Source: CALGLS01 sp047626155 | GTDB lineage: Bacteria > Bacteroidota > Bacteroidia > Chitinophagales > Saprospiraceae | Assembly (NCBI GenBank): GCA_047626155.1 | Contig: JBLHRR010000154.1 | Location: 1-14,146 of the forward strand | DNA length: 14,146 nt | Reading direction: 5' to 3' | In this document: positions 14,101 to 14,146 of the stretch, one piece after another | How positions within the stretch are numbered: the first letter of the stretch is position 1 | How the letters are laid out: every line of letters begins with the position of its first letter | Translations under genes and position numbers: made by a program | The notes under the pieces: generated by a model | Databases searched by the model: none | What the model was told of the DNA's origin: nothing | The model's input: only the letters and a program-made list of their open reading frames with translations

Positions 14101-14146
14101 AAACACACTAAATAGAGGGCGTGACTCTTTTCTATTCTTATGTCCC

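Noticed and set aside
1..14146. CRISPR array, tRNA or rRNA genes, insertion sequences
   Set aside because: No regularly spaced direct repeats, no recognisable tRNA or rRNA sequence and no transposase-like protein were seen on either strand.

Overview
The window looks like a chromosomal stretch from a member of the Bacteroidota, most likely in or near the Saprospiria (Lewinella-like). This rests on the protein families and their style (DUF2480 protein, Bacteroidota-type RecQ and EttA, HD domain fused to a Pycsar-type membrane domain), on the weak Shine-Dalgarno sequences, and on TAnnTTTG-like promoter hexamers. The genus is inference. No rRNA, tRNA, CRISPR array, transposase or integrase gene was seen.

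Layout. Positions 1-1000 (minus) hold a KpsF/GutQ-type arabinose-5-phosphate isomerase (LPS Kdo pathway), divergent from recQ (1480-3684, plus), which ends at a strong hairpin terminator. A spacer with a large imperfect hairpin repeat follows. Next, on minus, come an MltD-like lytic transglycosylase (4012-4941) and a decayed small membrane-protein gene (5172-5573) that abuts a GC-rich, hairpin-forming element (about 5581-5735). A plus-strand lipoprotein of the TraB/ChaN/EreA-like fold (5774-6550) converges with a DUF2480 gene (6553-7083). That gene follows scpB on minus, where the ScpB reading frame (7786-9534) continues into a second open frame (7145-7849). On plus, an HD hydrolase/PycTM fusion (9784-11007) is followed by an AI-2E family permease (11046-12074) and then ettA (12250-13920), which ends at a second strong terminator.

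How it fits together. Most genes are housekeeping: envelope biogenesis and remodelling (KdsD-like isomerase, lytic transglycosylase, lipoprotein), DNA repair and chromosome segregation (RecQ, ScpB), and translation control (EttA). The defence-like item is the HD-PycTM fusion, which has no nucleotide cyclase beside it in this window.

Main points of interest. (1) scpB has an A9 run followed at once by a zero-frame stop, and a -1 frame open for about 215 more codons with matching composition; together they would make a 796-residue ScpB. (2) A 63-bp element with about 79% identity lies upstream of both kpsF and ettA, 11 kb apart and in the same orientation relative to each gene. (3) The HD-PycTM fusion has a lysine linker made of canonical A-AAA-AAG slippery heptamers. 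(4) A small membrane-protein pseudogene has two compensating frameshifts and lies beside a structured GC-rich element.
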